Shown one piece after another: positions 6,823 through 7,202 of a stretch of DNA of 7,202 nt. The translations under genes and the position numbers were made by a program. Numbering within the stretch: position 1 is the stretch's first letter; each line of letters begins with the position of its first letter. The notes under the pieces were generated by a model. It searched no databases and was not told the DNA's origin. It worked only from the letters and a program-made list of their open reading frames with translations. The stretch covers positions 1 to 7,202 of the forward strand of contig DAOVHN010000124.1 in NCBI GenBank assembly GCA_030671915.1, read 5' to 3'. This DNA comes from Pseudomonadota bacterium. GTDB lineage: Bacteria > Pseudomonadota > Alphaproteobacteria > UBA8366 > JADFVY01.

Positions 6823-6958
6823 TCTTCGTCCGGCATGCGACACCGCCGCCGGATAGCCCCCAAACTTCGCCAATCTTTCCTCCCTGCAAGGCCCCCGTTC
6901 CCGCGCCGCTTGTTGGATTACGGCTTTGTTGGAGCGGTGATCTTGATGTTGGGCAGGC

Positions 6959-6973
6959 GGACACATATTGTCC
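6959..6973. promoter_or_regulatory. Second GGAC-N7-GTCC inverted repeat, likely operator
   Basis: GGACACATATTGTCC, a perfect dyad with 5-bp arms (GGACA/TGTCC). It has the same four-base arms and 7-nt separation as the dyad at 6800-6822. It ends 31 bp before the candidate -35 box of eboF, an activator-like position. A lone GGAC half-site follows at 6987-6990. Confidence 0.45.
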
Positions 6974-7004
6974 ACTCGCCGATGCCGGACATTCAGCCAC
7001 GACA

Positions 7005-7032
7005 TTTACGAACCGTCAACACAGAAAATAAT
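7005..7032 (+). promoter_or_regulatory. Candidate sigma70-type promoter for eboF
   Basis: TTTACG (7005-7010) and AATAAT (7027-7032) are separated by 16 bp; the -10 box matches the consensus at 5 of 6 bases and the -35 at 4 of 6. The predicted leader would be roughly 70 nt. It lies in the AT-rich part of the intergenic region. Confidence 0.4.
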
Positions 7033-7107
7033 TTCGTTGCCCCGGCTACTTTATTCGGGAATGTTTCTTCAGGGTAGATGGAGAAATCAGGGAGAGATTC
7101 AGGCACA

Positions 7108-7202
7108 ATGCGCCCTACAGTAGTAATAAACGTCGTGGGCCTGGCCCCGTCGATGGTAGGCCCCGACACGCCCAATATCGCCCGGCTGGCGGAACGGGGC
7201 GC
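7108..7202 (+). CDS. eboF: Alkaline phosphatase/nucleotide pyrophosphatase family protein EboF, 5' end only
   Basis: The frame is open from the ATG at 7108 to the window end, giving 31 residues. They start with a beta strand, TVVINVVGL, followed by GPDTPNIARLAERG (18-31). The TPNxxxLAxxG pattern is typical of the N terminus of nucleotide pyrophosphatase/phosphodiesterase and related alkaline phosphatase-superfamily proteins. The VVGL strand with TP downstream fits the EboF branch, and the ebo genes nearby support that name. Where canonical enzymes have the metal-ligand Asp of an IDGF-like motif, this protein has Val10 (VVGL). A purine-rich GGGAGAG (7090-7096) lies upstream at rather long spacing. 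It is divergent from the PQQ gene. The rest, including any nucleophile Thr and other metal ligands, is off the right edge. Confidence 0.75.
   Translation, partial: MRPTVVINVVGLAPSMVGPDTPNIARLAERG

Larger units (their letters stand above)
6636..7107. other. 472-bp divergent intergenic region between the PQQ gene and eboF
   Basis: No well-supported gene lies here. The region separates the minus-strand PQQ dehydrogenase from the plus-strand eboF-like gene and must hold both promoters. It contains two GGAC-N7-GTCC inverted repeats, an 8-bp GGACGTCC palindrome (6758-6765), a GATCC-CC-GGATC dyad (6693-6704) and a candidate promoter for eboF. The last 90 bases are visibly richer in A and T than the flanking coding DNA. 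A short minus-strand open frame ends exactly at the PQQ start codon but looks uncertain. Confidence 0.7.

Noticed and set aside
6703..7005. A 100-codon minus-strand frame in the divergent intergenic region, with a purine-rich GGGAGGAAAG before an internal TTG
   Set aside because: The sequence has no family resemblance, the frame covers both dyads, and the ribosome-binding-site resemblance alone is too weak.

Overview
This is a GC-rich bacterial window with strongly GC-biased third codon positions. The gene families and codon use suggest an alphaproteobacterium, possibly from a Rhodospirillales-like marine or soil lineage; that placement is an inference. Genes are tightly packed. No RNA genes, insertion sequences or CRISPR arrays were seen.

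The core of the window is an ebo locus. The minus strand carries eboE (3562-4776), eboA (2684-3562) and eboB (1740-2654). The first codons of a divergent eboF-like gene start on the plus strand at 7108 and run off the right edge. In the systems studied so far, ebo genes are linked to moving a secondary-metabolite precursor to the periplasm (scytonemin monomer in the cyanobacterium Nostoc punctiforme). They are also linked to a nematode-repelling phenotype in Pseudomonas and occur in eustigmatophyte algae and their endosymbionts. The biochemical activity of the encoded proteins is not established. The usual partners eboC (UbiA-like prenyltransferase) and eboD (dehydroquinate-synthase-like) are not in the window and may lie past the right edge, downstream of eboF.

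Two exported redox proteins sit inside the ebo locus. One is a PQQ-dependent sorbosone/sugar dehydrogenase-like protein with a signal peptide (5352-6635). The other is a small single-heme cytochrome c with a signal peptide (4806-5162). They lie between eboE and the divergent eboF. A FAD-dependent oxidoreductase (383-1732) follows eboB by 7 bp and looks like the last gene of the minus-strand operon. A truncated short-chain dehydrogenase (1-389) converges on it, and their 3' ends overlap by 7 bp. A plausible model is that the ebo proteins make or route a compound to the periplasm, where a PQQ enzyme and its cytochrome acceptor oxidise it, with the flavoprotein and perhaps the SDR acting in the cytoplasm.

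Regulation: the 472-bp divergent intergenic region (6636-7107) holds two inverted repeats of the same form, GGAC-N7-GTCC (6800-6822 and 6959-6973). One lies on each side's promoter-proximal part, suggesting a shared regulator. Downstream of the PQQ gene are two tandem hairpins (5300-5336 and 5249-5288). The second is followed on the minus strand by a T run, forming a good intrinsic terminator. A candidate promoter then restarts transcription for cytochrome c-eboE-eboA-eboB-flavoprotein.
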